Assembly (NCBI RefSeq): GCF_024346315.1
Contig: NZ_JAGQCS010000005.1
Span: 1-64,000 of the forward strand
Direction of reading: 5' to 3'
DNA: 64,000 nucleotides
From: Cyanobium sp. ATX 6F1
GTDB taxonomy: Bacteria; Cyanobacteriota; Cyanobacteriia; PCC-6307; Cyanobiaceae
Shown here: positions 26,698 through 35,197 of the stretch, piece by piece
Position numbering within the stretch: the first letter of the stretch is position 1
How the letters are laid out: every line of letters begins with the position of its first letter
Notes under the pieces: generated by a model
What the model was told of the DNA's origin: nothing
Seen by the model: the letters and a program-made list of their open reading frames with translations, nothing else
Databases searched by the model: none
Translations under genes and position numbers: made by a program

Positions 26698-28716
26698 GTG
26701 AGCGAACCGCCCGCCCCCGCCGCCCAGTGCCAGGGTCCCCTGCTGATCGCCCTCAGCTGCGCGGGCGCTCTGGCGCTGCTGCTCACGGGCCGCTGGGCCC
26801 TGCAGCAACGACCGGAGCTCACCCCCGCCAGCTCGAGCGCTCAACTGAGCTGGGTGCGCCATGGGGAGGTGGACCCGCAGCGGCGCCGGGAGGCCAGCCT
26901 GCTGCTGGTGGAGCGGGTCAAGGGGAACCCCGACGAGCAGTACCAGCTCTTGGCGGGCCAGGGCTGGGGCCCGGACATGCTGGCGGCGGTGGTCCTCAAG
27001 GGGCAGGCCCTGGCGGCCGAGCGCCGCGGCCGCGGCGTCGAAGCCGACGACCTCTGGAGCAAGCTGTTGCGGCGCTTCCCCCGGGATCCCGCCAGCGCCG
27101 ACGCCCTCTACGCCCTCGGCCGGCGGACACCCGCCCAGCGGCTCGATCTGCTGCGCCGCTTCCCGGCGCACCCGGCCGCCCTGGCCGGCGCCCTGGAGCT
27201 GGGTCCGGCGATCGACCAGGAGAGGTTGGGCACGCTGCACCTGGCGCGCTGGGGTCCCCGCTGGCCTGGCGCAGAAGCCCGCCTGCGGCGCACCTGTGCC
27301 GTCAAGGGCGTTGCGCCGCCACCACCCGAGCAGCGGCGAACGCTGGCCCTGGCCCTCGCGGAGCTGGGGGATGGCGCCGCCGCCCTAGACTGCCTGGGCG
27401 GGGCGAGCCTGGGCGATTCCGCCGTTGCCCTCAGCCTCGCAGCGGCCCTGCTCAAGGGTGATGGGCCCCAGCAACAGAAAGCAGAGCAGCGGCTGCTGGA
27501 GCTGGCCCAGCGCTGGCCGCAGGCGCCAGAAGCCCTCGAAGCCAGCCGGCTGCTCAGCCAGCAGCCGCGACCTGAGGCCCTGGCCCTGCTGGCCCAGTTG
27601 CCCGCGCCGCTGCGGGCCACAGCCCCGGTGCAGGCGCGCCTGGTGCTCCAGCATCAAGGCAGTTGGCGGGCGGTGCTGCAGCGCTGGCCCGGGGATCCCG
27701 CCAGCTGGGATCTGCAGTGGGAGCTGGCCCGGGGACGGCTGCTCAAGGGCCAGTGGCGCGAGGCCGCCGAGCTGCTGGGCGCTCTGAATCCAGCGCAGCT
27801 GGCCGCTCCCCTGGCGGCCCGCCAGCAGTTCTGGCTGGGCTACGCCCAGCGGCAGCTGGGCCAGGAAGCGGCGGCCCGGGGGGTCTGGGAGCGGCTGCTC
27901 AGCTCCGCCCCCAGCGGCTACTACGGCTGGCGGGCGGCCCTGCAACTGGGCCAGGCCGGGGCGGCGAATCCACCGGCCCTCAGCGCGCTCACGCCGCCCC
28001 CCTGGCGCCCGCTGACCAGCGGCGATGCCGAGTTGGATGAGCTCTGGCGGCTGGATCAACGCCTGGAAACCTGGGAGCGCTGGCGGAACCAGCGCCGCAA
28101 CCGGCCTACCCTTCAGCCCGAAGCGCTGGTGGTGGAGGGGCGGCTGCGGCAGGGGGTGGGCGATGACTGGACGGGCCTGGCCCAACTGGAGCAGGCCCAC
28201 CTGATGCTCCCCGCCGGCAGCTGCCAGAGCCGGCAGGGGTTCGATCAGGACCTCCACCCGGTGCGCTTCGCGCCCCTGTTCCTAGGCGCGGGCAAGCGCG
28301 AGCGGGTGGATCCGGCGCTGCTGCTGGCGGTGTCCCTGCAGGAATCCCGGTTCACGCCGGCGGTGCGCTCCGCCGCCGGTGCCGTCGGCCTGATGCAACT
28401 GATGCCGGAGACCGCCGCCGAGCTGGCCGGCAAGCCACTTAGCCTGGAGGCCCTCCAGCAGCCCGACATCAACGTGCCCCTGGGGGCGCGCTACTTACGG
28501 CAACTGCTCACCTTGTGGCGGGGCGATCCCATTCGGGCGGTAGCCAGCTACAACGCTGGCCCCGGCGCCGTCCAGGGTTGGCTCGGGCCCCTGCTGCAAC
28601 GGCATCCCGAACTCTGGGTGGAGGCCATCCCTTACCCGGAAACCCGGCTGTACGTCAAAAAAGTGCTGGGCAACCGCTGGAGCTACCTGCGACGCGGCCG
28701 CGAACCCGCCTGCTAG
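26698..28716 (+). CDS. Soluble-type lytic transglycosylase
   Basis: Peptidoglycan-cleaving enzyme of 672 residues. There is an N-terminal signal/anchor helix (ALSCAGALALLLTGRWAL, ~18-36), a long Ala/Leu-rich superhelical (TPR-like) region ~55-500 and a GH23 (SLT) domain at the C terminus. That domain shows ALLLAVSLQESRFTPAVRS (catalytic Glu in QESRF), GAVGLMQLMPETA, NVPLGARYLRQLL and AVASYNAGPGAV. GTG 26698 is the start, 47 bases from the divergent small membrane gene. Its stop overlaps the convergent gene by four bases. Confidence 0.92.
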   Translation: MSEPPAPAAQCQGPLLIALSCAGALALLLTGRWALQQRPELTPASSSAQLSWVRHGEVDPQRRREASLLLVERVKGNPDEQYQLLAGQGWGPDMLAAVVLKGQALAAERRGRGVEADDLWSKLLRRFPRDPASADALYALGRRTPAQRLDLLRRFPAHPAALAGALELGPAIDQERLGTLHLARWGPRWPGAEARLRRTCAVKGVAPPPPEQRRTLALALAELGDGAAALDCLGGASLGDSAVALSLAAALLKGDGPQQQKAEQRLLELAQRWPQAPEALEASRLLSQQPRPEALALLAQLPAPLRATAPVQARLVLQHQGSWRAVLQRWPGDPASWDLQWELARGRLLKGQWREAAELLGALNPAQLAAPLAARQQFWLGYAQRQLGQEAAARGVWERLLSSAPSGYYGWRAALQLGQAGAANPPALSALTPPPWRPLTSGDAELDELWRLDQRLETWERWRNQRRNRPTLQPEALVVEGRLRQGVGDDWTGLAQLEQAHLMLPAGSCQSRQGFDQDLHPVRFAPLFLGAGKRERVDPALLLAVSLQESRFTPAVRSAAGAVGLMQLMPETAAELAGKPLSLEALQQPDINVPLGARYLRQLLTLWRGDPIRAVASYNAGPGAVQGWLGPLLQRHPELWVEAIPYPETRLYVKKVLGNRWSYLRRGREPAC

Positions 28717-29204
28717 CCGATTCGGATCAGGTTCTCGGCCTGCAGATGGGCGCCAAGGCCCATGCCGAGCAGCACCAGCAGACTCAGGGCCAGGGCCCCC
28801 AGCAACGGCGGTGGCACCACGCGGAGCCGGATCAGGTCCAGGCGGGCCAGCAGCACCGAACAGGCCAGGATCACCACATCGGCCAGCACGTTGAGGTGGA
28901 GCAAGTAGAGCCCTCCGGTGATCACCAACAGCAGAGTGACCACCAGGGTGATCGCCTTGCTGGTGGCCATCAACAGCGACAGCTGACGAAACAGCTGATC
29001 CGGCATGGCGCAGACCATCACCACCACCAGGGTCTGCAGGCACTGAATCGGCCAGTAGACGGTGTAGGCGAGCCAAGCCTCCTCGGCCCCGTTCCCTTGG
29101 TAGGACTGATGGGCCGCCATCCAGTGGGCCCCCATGTAGATGCTGACCGCCACCAGCAGCAGCGTCATCGGCGCCCGGATCGGCAGGGTCAGGTAGCGGA
29201 GCAT
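28713..29204 (-). CDS. Conserved membrane protein of unknown function
   Basis: A 163-residue polytopic protein with about four to five TM helices: MTLLLVAVSIYMGAHWMAAH, YTVYWPIQCLQTLVVVMVCAM, AITLVVTLLLVITGGLYLLHL, ADVVILACSVLLARLDL and LLGALALSLLVLLGMGLGAHL. I do not recognise the family. It lies 21 bases behind the NIL/ferredoxin gene on the same strand and could anchor or partner that iron-sulfur protein; that is context only. Confidence 0.75.
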   Translation of the reverse strand: MLRYLTLPIRAPMTLLLVAVSIYMGAHWMAAHQSYQGNGAEEAWLAYTVYWPIQCLQTLVVVMVCAMPDQLFRQLSLLMATSKAITLVVTLLLVITGGLYLLHLNVLADVVILACSVLLARLDLIRLRVVPPPLLGALALSLLVLLGMGLGAHLQAENLIRIG

Positions 29205-29225
29205 CGTTCTCAGGGCCGTCGTCTC

Positions 29226-29675
29226 TCAGGGCCTTCGGCTTCCAGGCAGCACCGTATCGGCGGCGGGCCGATCCAGCACCAGAGCAATGGCCTCCAGCGG
29301 GCAACTGGGGATGCACTGCTCGCACACCAGGCAGATTTTGGCGTCGAAGTGCAGCTGCCAGCTCGGGGCACGGCTGCTGAGGGCGCCGCTGGGGCAGACG
29401 CTCGAGCAGATGCCGCAGTCGACGCAGCGGGCTGGATCGACGCGGATCTCCCCGGGGGCCCGGTTCAGGCCGAGGCCCAGGCTCTCCAGCCAGAGCTCCG
29501 CCGCATCGAGCTCGTCGATGTCGCCGGAGAGCTCCACCACCATGGTGCCGCTCTGGTTCGGGGCCACCTGGGCGCGCAGGATCTTCGCGGCGATGTCGAA
29601 ATCGACCGCCAACCGATAGGTGATCGGCTGGTGCACCGCCTGGCGGGGGAAATGAAGGGTGAGGCGGCGTTTCAC
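29226..29675 (-). CDS. NIL-domain 4Fe-4S ferredoxin-type protein
   Basis: A 149-residue protein: an N-terminal NIL domain (~1-75, HFPRQAVHQPITYRLAVDFD ... MVVELSGDIDELDAAELWL) and two 4Fe-4S motifs, CVDCGICSSVCP and CLVCEQCIPSCP. NIL occurs in the substrate-binding tail of methionine ABC ATPases and in such ferredoxins of cyanobacteria and methanogens; the electron partner is not known to me. It probably shares an operon with the membrane protein downstream and is divergent from the thioredoxin-like gene. Confidence 0.92.
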   Translation of the reverse strand: MKRRLTLHFPRQAVHQPITYRLAVDFDIAAKILRAQVAPNQSGTMVVELSGDIDELDAAELWLESLGLGLNRAPGEIRVDPARCVDCGICSSVCPSGALSSRAPSWQLHFDAKICLVCEQCIPSCPLEAIALVLDRPAADTVLPGSRRP

Positions 29676-29741
29676 GCGGTTCGACCCGTCGCAACGAGGC
29701 TAGCGCTGCCAGAGTGCAGTCCTGTCCATCTTCCGCTGACC

Positions 29742-30311
29742 GTGTCCGGCGACCCTTCCCCCTCCCCAGCGACCGGCGCCACCGCCTCCCTGGGCCGACG
29801 GGAGCAGATCCTGCTGGCGCTGATCGCCGCCCTGCTGGCGGTGGTGGTGTTCGTCTTCCAAGGGGGTCTGCGCCGGGAAGCACCCCTGGAGCGCCTGGCC
29901 CGCCTGTCGCTCGATCTGCCCGTGGCCCTGAGCGACGGACGGCCCACCCTGGTGGAGTTCTATGCCGACTGGTGTGAGGCCTGCCGGTCGATGGCTCCGG
30001 CCATGGAGGCGATCGAAGATCATCACCACGGCGAACTGGATGTGGTCTTGCTCAACGTCGACAACCCTCGCTGGCAGGGCGAGGTCGAGCGCTATGAGGT
30101 CAACGGCATTCCCCAGCTGGAACTCTTCGATCGAGACGGTCAACCGATCGGACGCTCCCTGGGTGCCCGCAGCCGAGGGGAACTCGACGCCCTCACCGGT
30201 GCCCTGATCGCCCAGACCCCCCTGCCCCGCCTGGCCGGCGTCGGCAGCACCAGCCCCCTGGCCGGCGGCGGCGCCACCGCGGCCGTTACCGGTCCCCGCA
30301 GCCACGGCTGA
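29742..30311 (+). CDS. Membrane-anchored thioredoxin-like protein (TxlA/HCF164 type)
   Basis: A 189-residue protein: Ser/Pro-rich N terminus, one TM helix (QILLALIAALLAVVVFVFQ, ~22-40) and a thioredoxin fold with active site YADWCEACRSM, then LLNVDNPRWQGEVERYEVNGIPQLELFDRDG (cis-Pro in GIPQ). Homologues of HCF164/TxlA deliver reducing power across the thylakoid membrane for cytochrome maturation; that role is inferred from architecture. GTG 29742 is the first start past the gap from the divergent ferredoxin gene; the long open frame before it is antisense. Confidence 0.9.
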   Translation: MSGDPSPSPATGATASLGRREQILLALIAALLAVVVFVFQGGLRREAPLERLARLSLDLPVALSDGRPTLVEFYADWCEACRSMAPAMEAIEDHHHGELDVVLLNVDNPRWQGEVERYEVNGIPQLELFDRDGQPIGRSLGARSRGELDALTGALIAQTPLPRLAGVGSTSPLAGGGATAAVTGPRSHG

Positions 30312-30365
30312 TTGCTGCCGCTAAAAAGGCCCCGTGCTTCGCTCAAGCCCACCCGTTCCCCCGCC

Positions 30366-31088
30366 ATGAACCGCTTTCGGGTCGAGCTGATCGCCGCCAC
30401 CCCCAACCCCCAGCAGTGCGTCTACGCCGCCATGCACCAGGACTACTCCGAGGATTTCGTGGCGGCCGACCGAGCCAACTGGCCCGATGAGACCCGGGCT
30501 GGGGAAATCTGCGTCAAGCGGCTGCTGGGGGGCGAACGCGGCCACTACGGCCCCCTGGAACACGGGCAGATCGTGCTGAACGTCGGCTGGTTTCCCCATT
30601 CGGTGATGCAGCAGGCCCGCACCCACCGGGTGGGTGTGAGCTTCGATGTGCAGTCGATGCGTTACACCGGCGATCGCATCCGCCGCGCCGCCAACGGGGA
30701 GCTGGAGCTTGAGGAGGTCTTCTACCTGCGGCCCGTGGGCAGCTACAGCGACCGCCAGGGCAAGAAGTACGCCTACACGGCCGAGGAGCGCGCCAAGGAT
30801 CTGGCGCTCTGCCGCGCCGCCGCCGAGCGCTACCGCGACCTGCTTGACGCGGGCTTCGCCGAGGAGCACGCCCGCGGCATCCTGCCCTTCGACTACCGCC
30901 AGCACTTCGTGGTGAGCTTCAGCCTGCGGGCCTTCCTGCACTTCATGGACCTGCGGGCCAAGCTCGACGCCCAGGAGGAGATCCGCCAGCTCTGCGACCT
31001 GCTCTGGCCCCACTTCGTGGCCTGGGCCCCGGAGATTGCCGCCTGGTACGAGAAGAATCGGCTGCACAAGGCGCGGCTGGCACCCTGA
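30366..31088 (+). CDS. thyX: Flavin-dependent thymidylate synthase
   Basis: Methylates dUMP to dTMP using methylene-tetrahydrofolate and FADH2. The 240-residue protein has FVAADRANWPDETRAGE, the Leu/His region GHYGPLEHGQIVLNV, a diverged ThyX motif (ARTHRVGVSFDVQSMRY), then YTGDRIR and the C-terminal DLRAKLDAQEEIRQL. The canonical RHRxxSxNExSxRY is recognisable at the S..Q-S-x-RY end but not exact. ATG 30366 gives the natural N terminus. dcd, which feeds dUMP synthesis, lies 600 bases away on the other strand. Confidence 0.94.
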   Translation: MNRFRVELIAATPNPQQCVYAAMHQDYSEDFVAADRANWPDETRAGEICVKRLLGGERGHYGPLEHGQIVLNVGWFPHSVMQQARTHRVGVSFDVQSMRYTGDRIRRAANGELELEEVFYLRPVGSYSDRQGKKYAYTAEERAKDLALCRAAAERYRDLLDAGFAEEHARGILPFDYRQHFVVSFSLRAFLHFMDLRAKLDAQEEIRQLCDLLWPHFVAWAPEIAAWYEKNRLHKARLAP

Positions 31089-31119
31089 GCGGGCCAAGAC
31101 GGGCCATGGCCGAGCTAGC

Positions 31120-31668
31120 TCAGCAACCTCCCCCCTGTCGGCGGCACCAGCGGCGTTCCCAGGCGGCGATCGGCAGCCGCGGCGGGCCCCACACCCCCAG
31201 CCCCTGGCGCTGGGCCTGCCGTTCCTCTGAGAGAAAGGCCTTCGCATCGCAACGGCTGAGCTTCTGGCGGTAGACGAGGGCCTGACCACGCCGCACCAGG
31301 ATCCAGTTGACGTTGCCCCGCTCGCTGAGCAGCTTGGCCACCGTTCGGCCGTAGCGGTCCGTGCCCAGAGGCGTGAGCAGGACCGGGCTGCCCGGAGGCA
31401 ACAGCGCCCTCAGGGCCGCCCGCGACGCCACACCCCATGGGGGCTGAGCGAGCTCAGGCGCATCGATGCAGGCCAGCCGCAGCTTGAGCCGCCTGCCCTG
31501 GACCGCCACCATCAAGCTGTCGCCATCGACCACGGACAACACCTTCGCGCCCACCCGGCTGACGGAGTAATCCACCGAGAGCGGCACGGCGGCCTGGGCT
31601 GAACCTTGGGCGGCCAGTAGCAGCGGCAACGCCGCGAGGATGAAGCGCGCAGACCCCGTCCATGACAC
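31120..31668 (-). CDS. Secreted thermonuclease-like (SNase) protein
   Basis: A ~182-residue protein with a signal peptide (SARFILAALPLLLAAQGSAQA) and a staphylococcal-nuclease OB fold: VLSVVDGDSLMVAV, LKLRLACIDAPELAQP (Asp ligand; the usual catalytic Arg of this loop is in LRLACID), DRYGRTVAKLLSERGNVN and LVRRGQALVYR. Periplasmic or extracellular phosphodiesterase action is inferred. GTG 31668 is preferred because it places the signal at the N terminus. It follows dcd by 23 bases on the same strand. Confidence 0.88.
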   Translation of the reverse strand: MSWTGSARFILAALPLLLAAQGSAQAAVPLSVDYSVSRVGAKVLSVVDGDSLMVAVQGRRLKLRLACIDAPELAQPPWGVASRAALRALLPPGSPVLLTPLGTDRYGRTVAKLLSERGNVNWILVRRGQALVYRQKLSRCDAKAFLSEERQAQRQGLGVWGPPRLPIAAWERRWCRRQGGGC

Positions 31669-31691
31669 CGCCCCCGAAGCGCGAACTGCGC

Positions 31692-32285
31692 TCAGACCTT
31701 GGCGAGGGTCACCCGTTCCGGCTGGTGTTGGTACTTGCCGGAACGGTCGCTGTAGGTGGTCTCGCAGGGATCCCCCTCGAAGAACAACAGTTGGCAGATC
31801 CCCTCGTTGGCGTAGATGCGGCAATCGGCGCCGGACGAATTGCTGAATTCCAGGGTGAGGTGGCCCTCCCAGCTGGCCTCGGCGGGGGTGGTGTTGACGA
31901 TGATCCCGAGGCGGGCATAGGTGCTCTTCCCAAGGCAGATCACGGTGATGTTCGCCGGCACCTTCATCTTCTCGAAGGCCACACCGAGGCCGTAGGAGTG
32001 GGCCGGCAGGATGAAATAGGACCCGTCCTCGTCCTGGTGCAGGGCGGCGGGTTCGAGGTTGGCGGGATTGAACCGCTTGGGGTTCATCACCGTGCCCGGC
32101 ACATGGCGGAAGATCAGGAACTCCTTCGGCGAGAGCCGCAGGTCGTAGCCGTAGGACGAGCAGCCGTAGCTGAGCACCGGAGCCGTCCGGTTCTCAGGGT
32201 CGAGATGGCGCACCAGCGTGGGCTGGAAGGGCTCGAGCAAGCCTGCGGCGGCCTGTTCGTTGATCCAGCGATCGCACTTAAGCAT
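31692..32285 (-). CDS. dcd: dCTP deaminase
   Basis: Converts dCTP to dUTP (some members go on to dUMP), the precursor for thymidylate. The 197-residue trimeric dUTPase-fold protein shows GCSSYGYDLRLSPKEF, EFLIFRHVPGTVMNPKRF-like strands, GKSTYARLGIIVNTTPAEA (catalytic region) and EGHLTLEFSN, with QLLFFEG near the end. ATG 32285 overlaps the CobO-like stop (TGATG). Its product links functionally to the nearby thyX. Confidence 0.94.
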   Translation of the reverse strand: MLKCDRWINEQAAAGLLEPFQPTLVRHLDPENRTAPVLSYGCSSYGYDLRLSPKEFLIFRHVPGTVMNPKRFNPANLEPAALHQDEDGSYFILPAHSYGLGVAFEKMKVPANITVICLGKSTYARLGIIVNTTPAEASWEGHLTLEFSNSSGADCRIYANEGICQLLFFEGDPCETTYSDRSGKYQHQPERVTLAKV

Positions 32286-32836
32286 CAGCTCCCCCGGCGC
32301 AACTGGGTGACCTGGTCGGCCATCGCCATCAGCGGCGGCGGCATCGACGGCCCGGTGAGGATCACATCGAGATGCGAAGGGCGCCGCTCCAGGGTCTCGC
32401 TCACATCGGCGGCCTCCAGGTAACCCAGTTCGACCGCCAGCCCCAGCTCATCGAGCACCATCAACTCCACCGAACCGGCGAGCAACTGCTCCCGGCTGAA
32501 CGCCCAGACCTCCTGCACCGCCTGACGCTCCTGCTCGCTGGCGGGGGGGATCTCCAGACAACCGGGCACATCGGGGCGCAACCACTGAAGGCGGCCGCAG
32601 AGCCAGAGGCTGTGCCCCAGACCCTGCTCCACACCCCCCTTGAGGAACTGACTGATCAGCACACGACTGCCCAGGCCGGCGGTGCGCAGCGCCTGGCTGA
32701 ACACTCCGCCGAAGCTGCCGCGGAACGGAGCCGTGTGGATCTGCAACAGACCTTCCTGCTGGCTCACGAGCCGCAGGCTGCGCAGGGGACGGGGGGCACC
32801 GTGGTCGAGGCCGGGTTTGCGCAGGCTGGCGGTCAT
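32285..32836 (-). CDS. CobO/BtuR-like P-loop-family protein with degenerate P-loop
   Basis: A 183-residue relative of ATP:cob(I)alamin adenosyltransferase of the CobO type. The fold landmarks are present: GLLQIHTAP strand, ALRTAGLGSRVLISQFLKGG, ELMVLDELGLAVELGYL (Walker B-like ...VLDEL) and ERRPSHLDVILTGPSMPPPLM. The usual TGNGKGKTT loop is replaced by HTAPFRGSFGG, lacking the Lys-Thr. It may be a paralogue with altered or lost ATP use. ATG 32836 is chosen; its TGA overlaps the dcd start. Confidence 0.85.
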   Translation of the reverse strand: MTASLRKPGLDHGAPRPLRSLRLVSQQEGLLQIHTAPFRGSFGGVFSQALRTAGLGSRVLISQFLKGGVEQGLGHSLWLCGRLQWLRPDVPGCLEIPPASEQERQAVQEVWAFSREQLLAGSVELMVLDELGLAVELGYLEAADVSETLERRPSHLDVILTGPSMPPPLMAMADQVTQLRRGS

Positions 32837-33207
32837 CGGCACAGAAGGGGGAACACGGTGTCGCTCTGCCTGGGGCGCCGCGGCCAGCGAGGTGGCCAGC
32901 GACTTGGAGGGCCTGAGCCCCTGATCGGCAGCTGAAATCTGAGGGTGCAGCGGCAGGCGGGCCTGGGTGGCGGACCCTGAATGTAGCGGTGTCGGCCCCA
33001 CCGGCAAGGCAACGGCACACCATCCCTAGCGCGAACGCACGTACCAGCACCCAGGAGCCAGAAACCTCCAGCGGAGCGATGGTGTCTGTTGATACAGGGG
33101 CAGCCAGGGGCGATCTTTAGCTTTTCACCACTTTCCCCGCCTTGATGGTCGGCGCCACCCGCGGTTTCAGCCGCTATAGCAGCGGTCCCAGCTCCGGAAC
33201 GAGTGGC
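32837..33207. other. Intergenic region between CobO-like gene and ntcA
   Basis: About 370 bases without a gene I can support, holding two divergent promoters. The ntcA side (33082-33123) carries an NtcA-type activator site and -10; the 5' leader then runs to the ATG at 33208, with an alternative in-frame ATG at 33145. I see no riboswitch-like structure on the CobO side. Confidence 0.7.
33082..33123 (+). promoter_or_regulatory. NtcA box plus -10 of a class II ntcA promoter
   Basis: GTG-N8-TAC at 33082-33095 matches the NtcA consensus GTA-N8-TAC except one base. Exactly 22 bases later comes TAGCTT (33118-33123), fitting TA-N3-T. This is the known spacing of NtcA-activated promoters, so ntcA autoactivation is likely. 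Confidence 0.75.
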
Positions 33208-33885
33208 ATGGCCTCCCCAGGCGCGGCTGGATCCGCCCCCACCCCCACGCTTCTGGATGTGATCCGGGGGCTCAGTGGCAGCAGCGTGGAAACGGTGGAG
33301 CGCAGCAAAACCATCTTCTTCCCCGGTGACCCCGCCGAGCGCGTCTATCTGCTGCGGCGCGGGGCCGTTCGCCTCTCACGGGTCTATGAATCGGGCGAGG
33401 AGATCACCGTTGCCCTGCTGCGGGAAAACAGCCTGTTCGGGGTGCTGTCCCTGCTCACCGGCCAGCGCTCCGACCGCTTCTATCACGCTGTGGCCTTCAC
33501 CCGGGTGGAGATGGTGACAGCGCCTGCTACCTCCGTGCGCCGGGCGATCGAGGTGGACGCCAGCGTCGGCCTGCTGATGCTCCAGGGCCTCTCCTCGCGG
33601 ATCCTGCAGACCGAGACGATGATCGAAACCCTCACCCACCGGGACATGTCTTCGCGGCTGGTGAGCTTCCTGCTGGTGCTCTGCCGTGATTTCGGCGTGC
33701 CCGGCAGCGAGGGGATCACCATTGACCTGCGCCTCTCCCACCAGGCGATCGCCGAAGCGATCGGCTCCACCCGGGTCACGATCACCCGCCTGCTGGGTGA
33801 CCTGCGCAACGCCGGCCTGTTGCAGATCGACCGCAAGAAGATCACGGTGTTCGATCCGGTGGCCCTGGCCAAGAAGTTCAGCTGA
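33208..33885 (+). CDS. ntcA: Global nitrogen regulator NtcA
   Basis: CRP/FNR-family activator that responds to 2-oxoglutarate and drives nitrogen-assimilation genes. The 225-residue protein has the effector-binding beta roll ([42 protein letters not shown]) and the C-helix dimer interface ([21 protein letters not shown]). The helix-turn-helix is [25 protein letters not shown], with recognition residues GSTRVT as in the family. ATG 33208 gives the family's usual length; an earlier in-frame ATG at 33145 would add 21 unusual residues. The promoter upstream looks NtcA-regulated. Confidence 0.96.
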   Translation: MASPGAAGSAPTPTLLDVIRGLSGSSVETVERSKTIFFPGDPAERVYLLRRGAVRLSRVYESGEEITVALLRENSLFGVLSLLTGQRSDRFYHAVAFTRVEMVTAPATSVRRAIEVDASVGLLMLQGLSSRILQTETMIETLTHRDMSSRLVSFLLVLCRDFGVPGSEGITIDLRLSHQAIAEAIGSTRVTITRLLGDLRNAGLLQIDRKKITVFDPVALAKKFS

Positions 33886-33911
33886 GCCCACCGGCTCCAG
33901 CTCCGCCGCTG

Positions 33912-33940
33912 TCCCGCTCGATTCGTTCCCGCTCGATTCG
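33912..33940. repeat. Tandem 14-bp direct repeat after ntcA
   Basis: The same 14 bases occur at 33912-33925 and 33927-33940, one base apart, in the 100-bp gap between ntcA and the DUF3084 gene. A third partial GATTCGG copy follows near 33950. No function is evident. Confidence 0.8.
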
Positions 33941-33985
33941 GCTGGGTTGGATTCGGATGGATACTGAGAGCCTCCGCTTGGTTCC

Positions 33986-35197
33986 GTGTCCGGCTGGCTG
34001 CTGATCCTGGCTCTGCTGGTGCTCGGCGGAGTGCTCTCCACCTTCGGTGACCGCCTCGGCAGCCGCGTGGGCAAGGCGCGGCTGAGCTTGTTCAACCTGC
34101 GTCCCCGCAACACGGCGGTGCTGATCACGGTGCTCACCGGCAGCCTGATCAGCGCCGTGTCCCTGGGGCTGATGCTGCTGGTCAGCGAGCGGCTGCGGAC
34201 TGGGTTGTTCCAGCTTGATCAGCTGGAGCGCAAGCTGCGGGACAGCCGCAGGGATCTGGCCAGCAGCCAGGCGGAGATCCGCCGGGCCCAGCAGGCGAGC
34301 GCGCGGGCCGAGCTCGGCCTGCACCAGGCCCAGGGGCAACTGGCCACGGCCGACCAGCGCGCCCAGAAACTGCGCAACGAACTGCAACCGCTTCAGCGGC
34401 AACGGCTCCAGCTGGAGCGGCAGCGCAATCTGCTCAGCCAGGACATCCGGGCCAAGGACGCGGACATCCGGCGCAACGAGGCGGAGCTTGCGACGGTGAA
34501 CCAGCGCATCGCGGCGGGCGCCAAGGAACTGAAACGGCTTGAAGCGAAGTTGATCGATCTGCGCCGGGGGGACGTGGTGATCAGCAGCGGCCAGCCGTTG
34601 GCCACAGCCAAGATCAACCTGGAAAACGCCTCCCAGGCCACCCTCGTGATCAAGGCGCTGCTGCGGCAGGCCAACCTGGTCGCCTACCAGCGCGTGCTGC
34701 CGGACCAGGTGGCCAATCGCCAGATCCTGCTGGTGCCCCGCAGCGAGATCACCCGGCTCCAGGGTGTCATCACCAAACCAGGATCCTGGGTGGTGAGCAT
34801 CATTTCCGCCGCCAATGTGCTGCGCGGCGAACAGCAAGTGCTGGCCTTCCCGGACGTGCGACCCAACCGCCAGGTGATCCGCCGCGGCGATGTGATGGCC
34901 ACCACCGTTGTCGAGGCTGACCAGCGCAGTCCCGAGCAGGTGCGCAGTCGCTTGAATCTGCTGATGGCGGCCACCTTCACCCGCGCCCAGGGCCAGGGCT
35001 CCCTCGCCGACGGCGTGCAGTTCGACGTGGCCAGCTTCAACCGCCTGGGCAAGGAACTGAGCGAGCGGCCCCCGGGCCTGGCCGTTCGCCTGGAAACCGT
35101 GTCCGTCCGCAACAGTGACATCGCCGACCCGATCACCGTCGACCTGCGCTGGATCGACGGCCCCTCTCCGGCGGTGCGCAGCCTTCCCCGCCCATGA
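33986..35197 (+). CDS. DUF3084 membrane/coiled-coil protein
   Basis: A 403-residue protein: two N-terminal TM helices (GWLLILALLVLGGVLSTFG; TAVLITVLTGSLISAVSLGLMLL) flank a conserved cytoplasmic link (GDRLGSRVGKARLSLFNLRPR). A coiled coil ~70-190 (LERKLRDSRRDLASSQAEIRR ... LKRLEAKLIDLRRGD) and a C-terminal beta-rich domain follow. DUF3084 is common in cyanobacteria and function is unassigned. The GTG 33986 start fits the first TM. Its stop overlaps the next gene's ATG by four bases. Confidence 0.9.
   Translation: MSGWLLILALLVLGGVLSTFGDRLGSRVGKARLSLFNLRPRNTAVLITVLTGSLISAVSLGLMLLVSERLRTGLFQLDQLERKLRDSRRDLASSQAEIRRAQQASARAELGLHQAQGQLATADQRAQKLRNELQPLQRQRLQLERQRNLLSQDIRAKDADIRRNEAELATVNQRIAAGAKELKRLEAKLIDLRRGDVVISSGQPLATAKINLENASQATLVIKALLRQANLVAYQRVLPDQVANRQILLVPRSEITRLQGVITKPGSWVVSIISAANVLRGEQQVLAFPDVRPNRQVIRRGDVMATTVVEADQRSPEQVRSRLNLLMAATFTRAQGQGSLADGVQFDVASFNRLGKELSERPPGLAVRLETVSVRNSDIADPITVDLRWIDGPSPAVRSLPRP

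Noticed and set aside
28515-29741. Long plus-strand open frame before the thioredoxin-like protein
   Set aside because: It is antisense to the transglycosylase end, the membrane protein and the ferredoxin; only the part from GTG 29742 has a recognisable TM helix and thioredoxin fold.
32837-33080. Cobalamin riboswitch ahead of the CobO-like gene
   Set aside because: I looked for B12-box-like sequence and long paired arms in this leader and saw none.
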